A stretch of DNA of 62,288 bases from Spirochaetia bacterium. GTDB lineage: Bacteria; Spirochaetota; Spirochaetia; Treponematales; Treponemataceae. The notes beneath the pieces are model-generated. The model searched no databases and had not been told where the DNA came from. It saw only the letters and a program-made list of their open reading frames with translations. The stretch covers positions 1 through 62,288 of the forward strand of contig CAAGIR010000078.1 in assembly GCA_900769975.1 (NCBI GenBank). The letters run 5' to 3'. Positions 43,307-52,547 of the stretch are shown one piece after another (the first letter of the stretch is position 1; the number at the start of each line of letters is the position of its first letter). A program made the position numbers and the translations under genes.

Positions 43307-45250
43307 TTAATCTGTAAATATTTTTAACCCTAAAGAAAAAACAAAACCTCTATTTTCAATATAATCAGGAGAAGTAAATGAATAATACTCTGTAGAATAG
43401 CCAGGCTCTGCATCGTTCGAGATTGTTGTAAACCAATTGTGAACATAACTTGAGGATAGCATAATTTTGCAAGGTAAACCGATATTATTTAAATCATATT
43501 CTGCAGATAAAGTAATAATATTCATCCATTCGTAAGTACCATCATGTAAAAAATATTTTTCTAACTCTTTTCTTATTTCACCAGTTGGTAATTCTGAATA
43601 AATAGAGGAACCTGAAAATATATTTGCTTTGTCTCCCCAATCTACTCCATGACGTATTAATTGATATGCTAAAGAAATTTGAAATGCTGGTAAAGGATTC
43701 GATTGTGCCACGACTTTAATCTCATCACTATTTGGAGGTAAATAATATCCTAATGAGTAGCCATTATTAGTATAACTTTCAGAAATATAGTTTGGATAAT
43801 AAGGTTGAGAATATGTTGAATTTAATGCCTGATGAGTATAACAGTAAGGTTCAATTTTCGTATAAGAGAGTGATACTGAAGTAAAAGGAATGAAAGGTAT
43901 TATTACTTTTCCTCCTCCTTGATATGCAAACATACATCTTGTTGAAGAAAAGATTTTTGCTGTAAGAGAATTCATTTCATCTAAATAGAAAGAGCCCCAA
44001 AGATAACCTAATCCTGGATAAGACAATTTAGCATTTGCAAAAAGTCCTAAATTATCATAATCTCCCATACTGTTTTGATATACTACTTTATCTATCAAAG
44101 GGAAAGAATATCCTAATTCAAATCTGTTTGGATAAATTACTGTACTACCAAAATCAAAATGAAAATGCTTAAAATTCATTTCCAACATTGCAATTGATAA
44201 CATATTATGAAAAAAGAAAGAATCAGTAGGAGATGAAACTCTATTTGCCTCACCATCAGTTACATACCATGCATTTGAATTAATGTATCTCTGATTAGGA
44301 AATTCCAAGAAACCCGTCAACGAAGACATTGTCAACCAATTAAATAAGGAAATTGAAGTTTCTATCGCAAAAAAAGGTTGTGCTTGAGAATTTAAAACTA
44401 AACTAGAATTTTCATTCATAGCTCCCCATTCTCTATTAATTCGACCTATTGCTACAATTAATCTGTCATCAAAAAAAGAGCTGTGAATTTCTCCTAACAT
44501 TCCAAAACCGAAAGCATCTTGAAAGGCCCACCCTGTTAATCCCTCTGCATTTACTCCACCATTAAGATAATAAACAGAACCATCCCATTTTTTTTTATAT
44601 GAATATGGTGAAACAGAATAATTTCTGTATGTATTTATTTTTCTTAATTCTGAACCATCGTAGTTTTCATTATTATCATACCACCAATAACCAATATCAT
44701 ATTCTCCTAATTTGGTCATTGGCATTTTTGTAATTATTACATTTGCTAAAGAACTATATGATATGTTCTTTCCTATGTTTCCATAAAAGAGCAATGTATT
44801 TGCGATTTCATAACCAAAAGAATTATTTGATTTGTCAGAATAGACTCCACCTGACATAAAAGTTTGATTATTGATCGACACATTAAAACTTACAGGAAAA
44901 GTTTCACTCCAAGAACCTGATACATTATAATTTAGCTGTTTTAAATCTAACTTTTCATTTGGTTCTTTAAATCTTTCTAATTGATAAGATATGACATCAA
45001 TTTCTTTTTTATTTTCCTCATAATTTTCACTTAGATATTCTATACATTCCAATAATTTTTTGTTTATATACTTTTTTGTATATGGTTTATTTATACTTAA
45101 TTGGTTACAGATTCCCATAGTATTCATTGTATCTAAAATACTATAAACCTCATCGTCAATTTCAACTGTATTATTATTTTGTGAAGTAAGATTATAACAG
45201 GAAAGAAGAAGACAAAAGATAATTATGATTTTTTTTAATGTTTTAGTCAT
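43307..45250 (-). CDS. Wzi-like outer-membrane beta-barrel protein (second of three)
   Basis: A 647-residue protein with a signal peptide (residues 1-23), then an alpha-helical N-terminal region of about 90 residues (helix pair with LLECIEYLSENYEENKKEIDV) and a long beta-barrel region rich in aromatic residues. GRINREWGAMNENSSLVLNSQAQPF near 267-291 is the region most like the Wzi family. It is the only minus-strand gene in the polysaccharide block and ends tail to tail with the glycosyltransferase at 42305. It is likely leaderless (-10 TATATT 8 bases before the ATG). Confidence 0.7.
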   Translation of the reverse strand: MTKTLKKIIIIFCLLLSCYNLTSQNNNTVEIDDEVYSILDTMNTMGICNQLSINKPYTKKYINKKLLECIEYLSENYEENKKEIDVISYQLERFKEPNEKLDLKQLNYNVSGSWSETFPVSFNVSINNQTFMSGGVYSDKSNNSFGYEIANTLLFYGNIGKNISYSSLANVIITKMPMTKLGEYDIGYWWYDNNENYDGSELRKINTYRNYSVSPYSYKKKWDGSVYYLNGGVNAEGLTGWAFQDAFGFGMLGEIHSSFFDDRLIVAIGRINREWGAMNENSSLVLNSQAQPFFAIETSISLFNWLTMSSLTGFLEFPNQRYINSNAWYVTDGEANRVSSPTDSFFFHNMLSIAMLEMNFKHFHFDFGSTVIYPNRFELGYSFPLIDKVVYQNSMGDYDNLGLFANAKLSYPGLGYLWGSFYLDEMNSLTAKIFSSTRCMFAYQGGGKVIIPFIPFTSVSLSYTKIEPYCYTHQALNSTYSQPYYPNYISESYTNNGYSLGYYLPPNSDEIKVVAQSNPLPAFQISLAYQLIRHGVDWGDKANIFSGSSIYSELPTGEIRKELEKYFLHDGTYEWMNIITLSAEYDLNNIGLPCKIMLSSSYVHNWFTTISNDAEPGYSTEYYSFTSPDYIENRGFVFSLGLKIFTD

Positions 45251-45258
45251 ACAAATTC

Positions 45259-45287
45259 AATATATCAAATAAAAAAATAATTGTAAA
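45259..45287 (-). promoter_or_regulatory. Predicted promoter of the 43307-45250 gene, leaderless
   Basis: Minus strand: TTTACA (45282-45287), a 17-base spacer and TATATT (45259-45264), then 8 bases to the ATG at 45250. It is divergent from the promoter at 45411. Confidence 0.5.
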
Positions 45288-45410
45288 TACTATTGATTTT
45301 TCATGTAACTAAAATATTCAAAATTAATTAAACTGAAACTATATTATCTCACAAATTTCATAACTGTATAAAACAAAATTTCTTTTATGATAAAATACAT
45401 ATTAAAATCT

Positions 45411-45439
45411 TTGACTTTTCACAAATAAATTACTACATT
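45411..45439 (+). promoter_or_regulatory. Predicted promoter of the 45446 gene, leaderless
   Basis: TTGACT (45411-45416), a 17-base spacer and TACATT (45434-45439), then 6 bases to the ATG at 45446. The predicted start coincides with the start codon. Confidence 0.5.
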
Positions 45440-45445
45440 ATTTAT

Positions 45446-47143
45446 ATGAAAAAGTCTTTTTTGGTGCTTGCCTCTTTTTTTGCGCTGTTTTTTACTACTT
45501 TTGCGAAATCGGGAAATGATACTCAGATTATAAAATCGGGTGAATGGATTTATGATGCGTTTGATATTTTAAATTCAGAAAATTGCGAAACTTTCTTTAC
45601 ACAAAACCAGCCAATGAGCGTAGGAGAATTAAAATTTTACCTTAACAAAATAGATTATGACAATCTTTCTGCTGCTGGCAAAAAACTTTACGAAAAAGCA
45701 GAAAATTTTTTATATCCGCACGATGATTTATTGCCAAATGAAGATTTACGTTTTTTTATAAATTTAAATGCATCACCTGAGTTTTATATTAAAACAAATA
45801 AAAATATACCTTACACTTTTGATTATTGCCTTCAAAATCGTTTTCTGGAAATTCCTGTCATTTTTGGGTTTTCTGATTATATAACAATACAATCTGACTT
45901 TTTTATCGGCAAAAATTATACTTCTATGCAAGCTTCTGACAGTTTTTCAAATATTTCGTTTAATACAGACAGCATTGAATTTTATATACCGCGTTTTGCT
46001 TATGGAAGTACGGGTAAAGCGTTCGATAACTGGGGATTTTCTTTTCATACAGGTAAAGAAGGTCTGCAACTTGGCAATACGAAACTTGGAAGCATTGTTT
46101 ACAATAAGACTTTTGAAACAGATTTTTATTCTGATTTAAGTTTTTATACAGAAAGATTAAAATATTCGCTACGTGTCGGTCAGCTTGATAACGATACTTT
46201 TCTATATTTTCATGAACTTGATGTTCGTCCTTTTAAAAAGTTTCGATTCAGTATGATTGAAGGTTCTCTTTTAGATTCAAACTTTCAGTTAAGATATTTA
46301 AATCCATTTATGCTGATGCATCAGTTTGCCTCCTGGGGAGATAATTTTCCAGGCACCACAGAAAATGAACAACATTATTACGGAGAAAGTCATTTTTGTG
46401 CTTATTTAGCTTTTACAGCCGAATTTACTCCATTTAAAAATTTCAGGATTTATGGATTATATGCACAGAATGAAATTCTTGATTTAGGTGGAAGTAAATC
46501 TGACAAATCGCTTTCTGTTCCCGACAGTCTGGGAGGTCAGCTTGGTCTTGAATACAATTTCTACCTTCAAAATGATGCTTACTTGCGAACAAATATCGAA
46601 GCAGTATATACATCGCCATATCTTTACGTAAAACATAATCCTCAATGGTCCTTATATCGTTCTAGAACTTCGCCAAACATGACTGGCAGTGCCGATACCT
46701 GGATGGGTTCTCCTTTTGGTCCTGACTGTTTTGCACTTCAATTTACATCACAATATCTGTCTTTATCTAACTGGGATATAAGTTTTGGTTATTTATTTAA
46801 AATTCATGGTGAAAATAATGCAAAAAACTTATTCGGTAAAGATAATTATGACAGTAAACGTGATATTTACACTTATTATCCTTCTGTACAGTATCAAATT
46901 GCAGAAGACAACGGTAATGAGCAGGAATGTATCAATGCACGCAATAAAGGTCGCTATATGTGGATGACTGGTATTCCGGAGTATACACATTCTATTATTA
47001 TAAAGGGAAACTGCTCTCCTTTTAAGCATTTAGATTTTTATGCTCAGTTTGTTTACAGTTTTATTTTTAACTGTAAAAATCAAAACGAAAACTTTCAGCA
47101 TGGCATGGAATTTTCGATCGGCGGCAAATTTTCTTTATTATAA
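45446..47143 (+). CDS. Wzi-like outer-membrane beta-barrel protein (third of three)
   Basis: A 565-residue protein with a signal peptide (MKKSFLVLASFFALFFTTFAK), a helical N-terminal region (WIYDAFDILN to KLYEKAENFLYPH), and a beta-barrel rich in aromatic residues ending GGKFSLL. The order of domains matches the gene at 43307, so they are probably distant paralogues. Its base composition is like the housekeeping flanks, not like the AT-rich island. A role in surface glycan attachment is inferred from family and place. Confidence 0.7.
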   Translation: MKKSFLVLASFFALFFTTFAKSGNDTQIIKSGEWIYDAFDILNSENCETFFTQNQPMSVGELKFYLNKIDYDNLSAAGKKLYEKAENFLYPHDDLLPNEDLRFFINLNASPEFYIKTNKNIPYTFDYCLQNRFLEIPVIFGFSDYITIQSDFFIGKNYTSMQASDSFSNISFNTDSIEFYIPRFAYGSTGKAFDNWGFSFHTGKEGLQLGNTKLGSIVYNKTFETDFYSDLSFYTERLKYSLRVGQLDNDTFLYFHELDVRPFKKFRFSMIEGSLLDSNFQLRYLNPFMLMHQFASWGDNFPGTTENEQHYYGESHFCAYLAFTAEFTPFKNFRIYGLYAQNEILDLGGSKSDKSLSVPDSLGGQLGLEYNFYLQNDAYLRTNIEAVYTSPYLYVKHNPQWSLYRSRTSPNMTGSADTWMGSPFGPDCFALQFTSQYLSLSNWDISFGYLFKIHGENNAKNLFGKDNYDSKRDIYTYYPSVQYQIAEDNGNEQECINARNKGRYMWMTGIPEYTHSIIIKGNCSPFKHLDFYAQFVYSFIFNCKNQNENFQHGMEFSIGGKFSLL

Positions 47144-47200
47144 TTCTGCCGTTATATACTGTTATATGCCGCCATGTCAAAGTTTGTAAAAAAAATTAAA

Positions 47201-47229
47201 TAGACAAAAACCTTATATTCAAGTATAAT
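47201..47229 (+). promoter_or_regulatory. Predicted promoter of the WbaP-like gene
   Basis: TAGACA (47201-47206), a 17-base spacer and TATAAT (47224-47229), with a predicted start near 47236, about 6 bases before the ATG at 47242. There is no Shine-Dalgarno sequence. Confidence 0.55.
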
Positions 47230-47241
47230 TAATTAATAGAT

Positions 47242-48702
47242 ATGACTGAAAAAGATTTAACTGAATATCTTAAAAAAAATTTCCCGCATACAAGTTCTTT
47301 TATCAGTGGATTTGCGCTTTTTGTTGTTGATTCTTTAGTTCTTCTTTTTTCAATTGGGCTTGGATTCTTCATTGTAAATCTTTTTAATACTTCTGCAATT
47401 AATTTTAAATCTTTTTTAAATTATTCTGCTTTCATACCTTTTATTCTGATTATTTTTGCATGTACTGGATTATACCCTGGCATTATGGTTTCCCCGCCAG
47501 AAGAAGTTAAACGATTTTTCTTTTCCACATTTTTCAGTTTTATGGGAATATGCTTTTCTGTTTTTATTTCTCAAAACCATTCAAACGGATTAAGAAGTTT
47601 TTTTATTAAAGACAGCGAATATATCGCAATAATTGTTTCATTCATTATTGCTTTTCCGTTTGCTTTTATCCTTTTACCTGGATTTAGAAACATTTTTAAA
47701 TACATTTTTGGAAATTTTAAATGGTGGGGCGTTCCCGCCGTAATCTACTGCAATGGCGAAGACAATTATTTTGTTATAGATAAACTTATCAAACATAAAT
47801 CGCTTGGTTATCATCCTGCTTTGATTATAGATTCTAAAGTTACTGAACAGACTTCTTATAAAGGCATTCCTGTTTTTCCTACAAGTATGGATATTCTGCC
47901 AGTAATTAAACAGCACAACGTTAAACAGGCAATTATCTGTGATTATAAAGGTGATATGATGCAGATAATGACTTCATACAGATATACAATCACTGTTTCA
48001 AAAAATCAGACATATTTTACTTCAAATCAACAGCTTAAAGATATTGCAGGTACAATCGGATTTTCTTCCATTCATAATCTGACGTTCAAATCAAATTATA
48101 TAATCAAACGCATTGTTGATATTGGAATTATTTTGATTCTTTCGCCAATCTGGATTCCAGTTATGATAATTCTTGCAATTCTTACAAAATCTACTTCAAA
48201 AGGTCCTGTTTTTTATGGTCACAAAAGAATTGGTAAAAATCATAAAGAAATTAAATGCTGGAAATTCCGTTCAATGTGTGTAAATTCACAGGAAATCCTT
48301 CAGCAGATTTTGGAAACAGATCCTATTAAACGTGCAGAATGGGAAAAAGACAGAAAATTTCAAGATGACCCAAGAGTTACAAAATTCGGAAAATTTTTGC
48401 GTAAAACAAGCCTCGATGAATTACCTCAAATTTTTAATATTTTAAAAGGTGATATGAGTCTGGTAGGACCTAGACCTGTAACGGAACCGGAACTTGTTAA
48501 ATATGGAAATTACAAGGATTATGTTCTTTCCGTTTTGCCCGGCCTTTCTGGTATGTGGCAAATTTCTGGACGTTCAGACACTGGTTACGAAGAACGCATT
48601 TCTTTTGACACTTATTATATTCAAAACTGGTCTATCTGGCTTGATATTTGGATTTTATTAAAAACTATTTGGGTCGTTTTACGCGGTAAAGGTGCTTATT
48701 AA
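47242..48702 (+). CDS. WbaP-type undecaprenyl-phosphate sugar-1-phosphate transferase
   Basis: A 486-residue polyprenyl glycosylphosphotransferase that starts repeat-unit assembly by loading sugar-1-phosphate on undecaprenyl phosphate. Four or five N-terminal membrane helices (about 20-155) lead to a soluble middle domain and a C-terminal catalytic domain with KRIVDIGIILILSPIW near 292, GKNHKEIKCWKFRSM, RKTSLDELPQIFNILKGDMS near 392-411 and SLVGPRP near 411-417. Specificity (Gal, Glc or other) is not readable. The stop overlaps the next start (TAATG) by one base. Confidence 0.9.
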   Translation: MTEKDLTEYLKKNFPHTSSFISGFALFVVDSLVLLFSIGLGFFIVNLFNTSAINFKSFLNYSAFIPFILIIFACTGLYPGIMVSPPEEVKRFFFSTFFSFMGICFSVFISQNHSNGLRSFFIKDSEYIAIIVSFIIAFPFAFILLPGFRNIFKYIFGNFKWWGVPAVIYCNGEDNYFVIDKLIKHKSLGYHPALIIDSKVTEQTSYKGIPVFPTSMDILPVIKQHNVKQAIICDYKGDMMQIMTSYRYTITVSKNQTYFTSNQQLKDIAGTIGFSSIHNLTFKSNYIIKRIVDIGIILILSPIWIPVMIILAILTKSTSKGPVFYGHKRIGKNHKEIKCWKFRSMCVNSQEILQQILETDPIKRAEWEKDRKFQDDPRVTKFGKFLRKTSLDELPQIFNILKGDMSLVGPRPVTEPELVKYGNYKDYVLSVLPGLSGMWQISGRSDTGYEERISFDTYYIQNWSIWLDIWILLKTIWVVLRGKGAY

Positions 48703-50234
48703 TGAATAAAAGATTTTTCTCTGTTTTTTTCTTAATTGCTGTTTTTTCTGCTGCAATTTTTTCTCAAGAATTTCAGATATTAAATAAAAATGTTGACGTA
48801 CAGGGTGCTGGTTTTTCTTTTTTGGGGAAAACAAAGCCGTATTCACTTTTTTCGCAATATCCTTTAGATACAAAAAAAGTTTTTACCTCCGAAGAAGAAT
48901 TAAGCAATTATCTTGAAAATTACAAAAAAACTTTGCTTAATACAAGGTTGTTCGAAACAGTAGACATAAAGTTTTATCCTGTTCAAAATAATGAAACCAA
49001 TTCGCAGATTACTTTTGTTTCCGTTAATATTTTTATTCAGGATTCCCACCATCTTTTGATGATGCCCTACCCTAAATTTTCTTCAAATACAGGGTTTTCA
49101 TTTAAGTTAAAAGCAAAAGATTCTAATTTTCTGGGTTCCATGAATACACTTTCTTCGGAAATAAAACTGGACATATCAAACGAAGGTTTTATTCCAGGCT
49201 TTGCCATTGATTTTGACTTTCCTTTTAAGTTAGGATTTTTTGATGCCCAATGGGTTAATGATTATGAAATTTCGTATATTGCAGGCTCCAGCATGCCAGA
49301 GTGGGATTTAAAATCCGGATTAAAATTAAAACTTCCTATTAATAATAATTCACTTATTTTTGAAATGTATCAGTATTTTTTCAAAGAATTTGATTATATT
49401 CCTTATAACGATGATATGTACTTTAAAGAAGAAGTGGCGTTATCTTCTGATATTTCGATTTTTACTTTTGACAATTATACTAACCTTTATTTTACGCCAA
49501 AACTTTCATTTTATTATAACTGGGATTTTGACGGCATTAATATAAATAATAATGATTTATCCAGTCCTTCAATTACTTTTTCAAATACATTATCAAACGA
49601 AAAAATCAACTGGAACGATAATTTTCGCAATGGTTATTCTGCCTCGCTTGTAAATTCATACACTTACAATTTACAGCGAATGGATTTTTCTCCTTTTTTA
49701 TCGGCAAATGTAAAACTTTTTTATGATTTTACAACTTCTACAAAAAGAAATTTTCTGGAACATTTCGGCATTTCCACAAACATTTATTGTTTTTCCTATT
49801 TTTATTATCCAGGAAACAGTTATTTTTACGGAGAACAAATTGGTGAATATTTAAGGGGAATTTTGGACAAATCTTTCTTCGGTAATGTTTCGCCAGAATA
49901 CACCGCATCTTCTGCTTTTATTATTAATATTGATTTGCCTCACCATTTGTTTACGACTCATTTTTCAAAAGAAATTTTTAACGTAAATGTTCAAGCTTCC
50001 CCGTTTTTTGATGCGGCACTTGTCCTTAATCGTGAAAAGAATACACTTTTTTCTTTAAAAGACGGATATTATTGTGCAGGTCTTGAAATTCTTATTTATC
50101 CGCTTAAATGGTCTAGTTATACTCTGCGTGCAAGTTTTGGCTTTGATATTATGAATGTATTAAAATCTGATTCATTAATACAGGGATTATTAAAGCACAA
50201 TGAATTCTTTTTTGGAATAGGATTGCAATATTAA
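48702..50234 (+). CDS. POTRA/beta-barrel surface-antigen (BamA/TamA-like) protein
   Basis: A 510-residue protein with a signal peptide (about 1-22, ending AAIFSQ). One POTRA-like segment is visible, YLENYKKTLLNTRLFETVDIKFYP near 66-89, followed by a beta-barrel of many strands ending FFFGIGLQY with a C-terminal aromatic residue, the usual outer-membrane insertion signal. It resembles the Omp85 superfamily but is shorter than BamA and seems to have one or two POTRA domains. Coupling to the WbaP gene suggests a role in the envelope. Confidence 0.65.
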   Translation: MNKRFFSVFFLIAVFSAAIFSQEFQILNKNVDVQGAGFSFLGKTKPYSLFSQYPLDTKKVFTSEEELSNYLENYKKTLLNTRLFETVDIKFYPVQNNETNSQITFVSVNIFIQDSHHLLMMPYPKFSSNTGFSFKLKAKDSNFLGSMNTLSSEIKLDISNEGFIPGFAIDFDFPFKLGFFDAQWVNDYEISYIAGSSMPEWDLKSGLKLKLPINNNSLIFEMYQYFFKEFDYIPYNDDMYFKEEVALSSDISIFTFDNYTNLYFTPKLSFYYNWDFDGININNNDLSSPSITFSNTLSNEKINWNDNFRNGYSASLVNSYTYNLQRMDFSPFLSANVKLFYDFTTSTKRNFLEHFGISTNIYCFSYFYYPGNSYFYGEQIGEYLRGILDKSFFGNVSPEYTASSAFIINIDLPHHLFTTHFSKEIFNVNVQASPFFDAALVLNREKNTLFSLKDGYYCAGLEILIYPLKWSSYTLRASFGFDIMNVLKSDSLIQGLLKHNEFFFGIGLQY

Positions 50235-50245
50235 TTTTTGTTTTT

Positions 50246-51340
50246 TTAATAATCTTCCAGAAGTAAAACCGCATCTTTTTGCCAATATTTTTCCGGAGAA
50301 AACTGAACAAGGCAAACAAGCAGTTCTTTTGCAAATGTTTCATAACCAGCTGTTTTTGCGTATTTTGCAAGGATATTAAAACTTTGCCAGGCTTTTGAAG
50401 TTTTTCCCCATTCAACTATATCATCATAAAAGGAAACTTCCTGCAAAAATTTTGAAAATGTTGTATATTCAAAATCTACATCACGTTGTTCAAGAATTTC
50501 TGACATTTTTGAAAAACTGGTAATGGCAGAAAGACATGCAAACTCCAGAGCTTTTTCAATTTCATCTTTTTCAAAATAATATTCTGCCAGTTGATTGTAT
50601 GCATCTATGAAAACGTACGAATCAGAACGGTAAAGAGAAAAATATTTTTCCATTACGCCTTTTTTTGAAGATTTAATTGTATTTAACATTGAAGAAGTAA
50701 AATTTTTATTCAGATAATTGTAATCGTCCACCAAAATATTTAATAACCTGACTTCCATTTTATCAAAATCTTTTTTCTGTCGGCTGATTTGGGCAAGTAA
50801 GTACAAAATTTCATATTTTTCGTCTGGAATATCCAAAACATCAGCATTTTCCAACGCCAAAAGATAATATTCTTCTGCAAAATCATATTCACCTTCAAGC
50901 CTGTAAATATCACCGATAAGCTTTTGTGCTTCGGGAAAAAGCATAGATTCGTTTAAATAGGTCAAAAGGTTTTGCATGGAATTTTCAAAATAATCAAGTC
51001 CCTTTTTTTTAAGATAAAAGTTTATTATGTTTACGCTGACATTTTCTTTTCGTTTTATCAAAATTTCCAGAATACTGTCAATTTCGTCACCAGCCGACTG
51101 CACCTGACGTGATGTAAGGGAAGTTTTTAAGCTTTCAATCTGTTTTTCTATAAGTTGTTTTCTATATAATATTGCAAATTCTGAATATTTTAATGCTTCA
51201 CCGTAATTTTGATTTTCAAAATGTTCCAAAGCAATACGGTAATTCTGCGTGCTGTTTTCTTTTAAATTTGTCTGAGAAAAAATGCCAAAAGATATAAACA
51301 AAACTGAAAATATACACAAAACCTGTTTTTTCATCTTCAT
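50246..51340 (-). CDS. Secreted TPR-repeat protein
   Basis: A 364-residue protein with a signal peptide (about 1-22, ending FGIFSQ) and tetratricopeptide-like helical repeats: NYRIALEHFENQNYGEALKYSEFAI, LIGDIYRLEGEYDFAEEYYLLAL and YNQLAEYYFEKDEIEKALEFA. It is probably periplasmic and binds proteins; the function is unknown. The ribosome site is AGGA. It is convergent with the barrel gene at 48702. Confidence 0.75.
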   Translation of the reverse strand: MKMKKQVLCIFSVLFISFGIFSQTNLKENSTQNYRIALEHFENQNYGEALKYSEFAILYRKQLIEKQIESLKTSLTSRQVQSAGDEIDSILEILIKRKENVSVNIINFYLKKKGLDYFENSMQNLLTYLNESMLFPEAQKLIGDIYRLEGEYDFAEEYYLLALENADVLDIPDEKYEILYLLAQISRQKKDFDKMEVRLLNILVDDYNYLNKNFTSSMLNTIKSSKKGVMEKYFSLYRSDSYVFIDAYNQLAEYYFEKDEIEKALEFACLSAITSFSKMSEILEQRDVDFEYTTFSKFLQEVSFYDDIVEWGKTSKAWQSFNILAKYAKTAGYETFAKELLVCLVQFSPEKYWQKDAVLLLEDY

Positions 51341-51378
51341 AAAATCCTGATAACCACTTTTACATTTTACAAAAGTTT

Positions 51379-52464
51379 TTATAAAGAATTTAATTCTTCT
51401 TCAAATACTTTATCGGCTAATTCTTGTGAAACTGTGCGTACTATTTTTCCTTTTTTGAAAATTATAACTTTACTTCCAGTGCCTGCTATTCCTATATCTG
51501 CATGTTTTGATTCTCCAGGACCATTTACTACGCATCCCATAACTGCAACTGTGATATTTTTATCCATTGACAGCAATTTGTTCTGCCAGCGTTCCATAAA
51601 ATTGTGCACATCAAAACCGATTCTTCCGCAGCGAGGACAGCTTACAATTGTTACACCGCCCTTTCTTTTGCCACATTCTTTTAAAATATTCAAACCTGCA
51701 ATCACTTCATTTTCTGCTGATGAAGAAAGACTTACACGAATTGTATCACCTATATTTTTGTTTAATAACGCTGAAAAAGCAATGGAAGATTTTACAATTC
51801 CACCAATTAAAGGTCCTGCTTCGGTGACTCCCAAATGAAGTGGATTGTTAAAGCGGTTTGCATAAAATTCATTGCAGTCAATTGTTTCCTGTACATCCGA
51901 AGATTTCATGCTTACGACATATTGATCAAAATTAAGTTCATCAAAAATTTCTGCTTCTCGTATTGCTGTTTCGCATAATCCCTGTGCCCTTGTAATTTTG
52001 TTTAACGCAATCTGTTCCTGTAAATCCAAAGGAAGGCTCCCAGAATTTATTCCAATTCTTATTGCCACTCCGTTATCTCGACATGCTTCGACTACAATTT
52101 TTGTATTTTCTTTTGAACCGATATTTCCAGGATTAATTCTAATAGCGGCTACATTTCCTTTTAAACATTCAAGCGCAAGTTTATAGTCAAAATGAATATC
52201 AGCAACTAGCGGCATTGTACATTGTTTTGCAATTTCACAAAGTCCTGCTGCACTTTCAAAATCAGGGACTGCAAAACGAATAATGTCACACCCCAGAACC
52301 TGCAATTTATTAATTTCTTCGATAATTCTGTTTATTTTCTGCGGATTTTCTTTAACATCGGCGATGGGTTCTTTCCACATTGTCTGTAAAGTTACGGGAG
52401 CATCCCCACCTATACTTATTCTTTTTGTAATTCCTTTTCCACCTAAAAATACTTTCTTTGTCAT
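51379..52464 (-). CDS. ispG: 4-hydroxy-3-methylbut-2-enyl diphosphate synthase
   Basis: A 361-residue IspG (GcpE), the [4Fe-4S] enzyme that converts MEcPP to HMBPP in the MEP pathway. The start is set at MTKKVFLGG; a longer frame would include the -10 box. IGGDAPVTLQTMWKEP near 17-32, VADIHFDYKLAL and RINPGNIG near 108-115 are conserved, and the cluster ligands lie in SCPRCGR near 270 and MGCVVNGPGES near 303-313. It has the short bacterial form without the plant insert. It is divergent from 52548 and its -10 ends 7 bases before the ATG. Confidence 0.95.
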   Translation of the reverse strand: MTKKVFLGGKGITKRISIGGDAPVTLQTMWKEPIADVKENPQKINRIIEEINKLQVLGCDIIRFAVPDFESAAGLCEIAKQCTMPLVADIHFDYKLALECLKGNVAAIRINPGNIGSKENTKIVVEACRDNGVAIRIGINSGSLPLDLQEQIALNKITRAQGLCETAIREAEIFDELNFDQYVVSMKSSDVQETIDCNEFYANRFNNPLHLGVTEAGPLIGGIVKSSIAFSALLNKNIGDTIRVSLSSSAENEVIAGLNILKECGKRKGGVTIVSCPRCGRIGFDVHNFMERWQNKLLSMDKNITVAVMGCVVNGPGESKHADIGIAGTGSKVIIFKKGKIVRTVSQELADKVFEEELNSL

Positions 52465-52471
52465 GTTTCTA

Positions 52472-52480
52472 ATTATATCA
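52472..52480 (-). promoter_or_regulatory. Predicted extended -10 of ispG, leaderless
   Basis: On the minus strand TGATATAAT, an extended -10, ends 7 bases before the ispG ATG. The same TGTGATATAAT string precedes the aminotransferase gene at 31339. No good -35 is seen. Confidence 0.45.
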
Positions 52481-52509
52481 CAAAAATGCAATTAGATACA
52501 TAAAAAATC

Positions 52510-52538
52510 TTGCTTTCTTGCAAAATTAATGATAAAAT
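52510..52538 (+). promoter_or_regulatory. Predicted promoter of the 52548 gene, leaderless
   Basis: TTGCTT (52510-52515), a 17-base spacer and TAAAAT (52533-52538), then 9 bases to the ATG at 52548. An overlapping TATAAA at 52538-52543 is an alternative -10 but is very close to the ATG. Confidence 0.4.
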
Positions 52539-52547
52539 ATAAATTCT

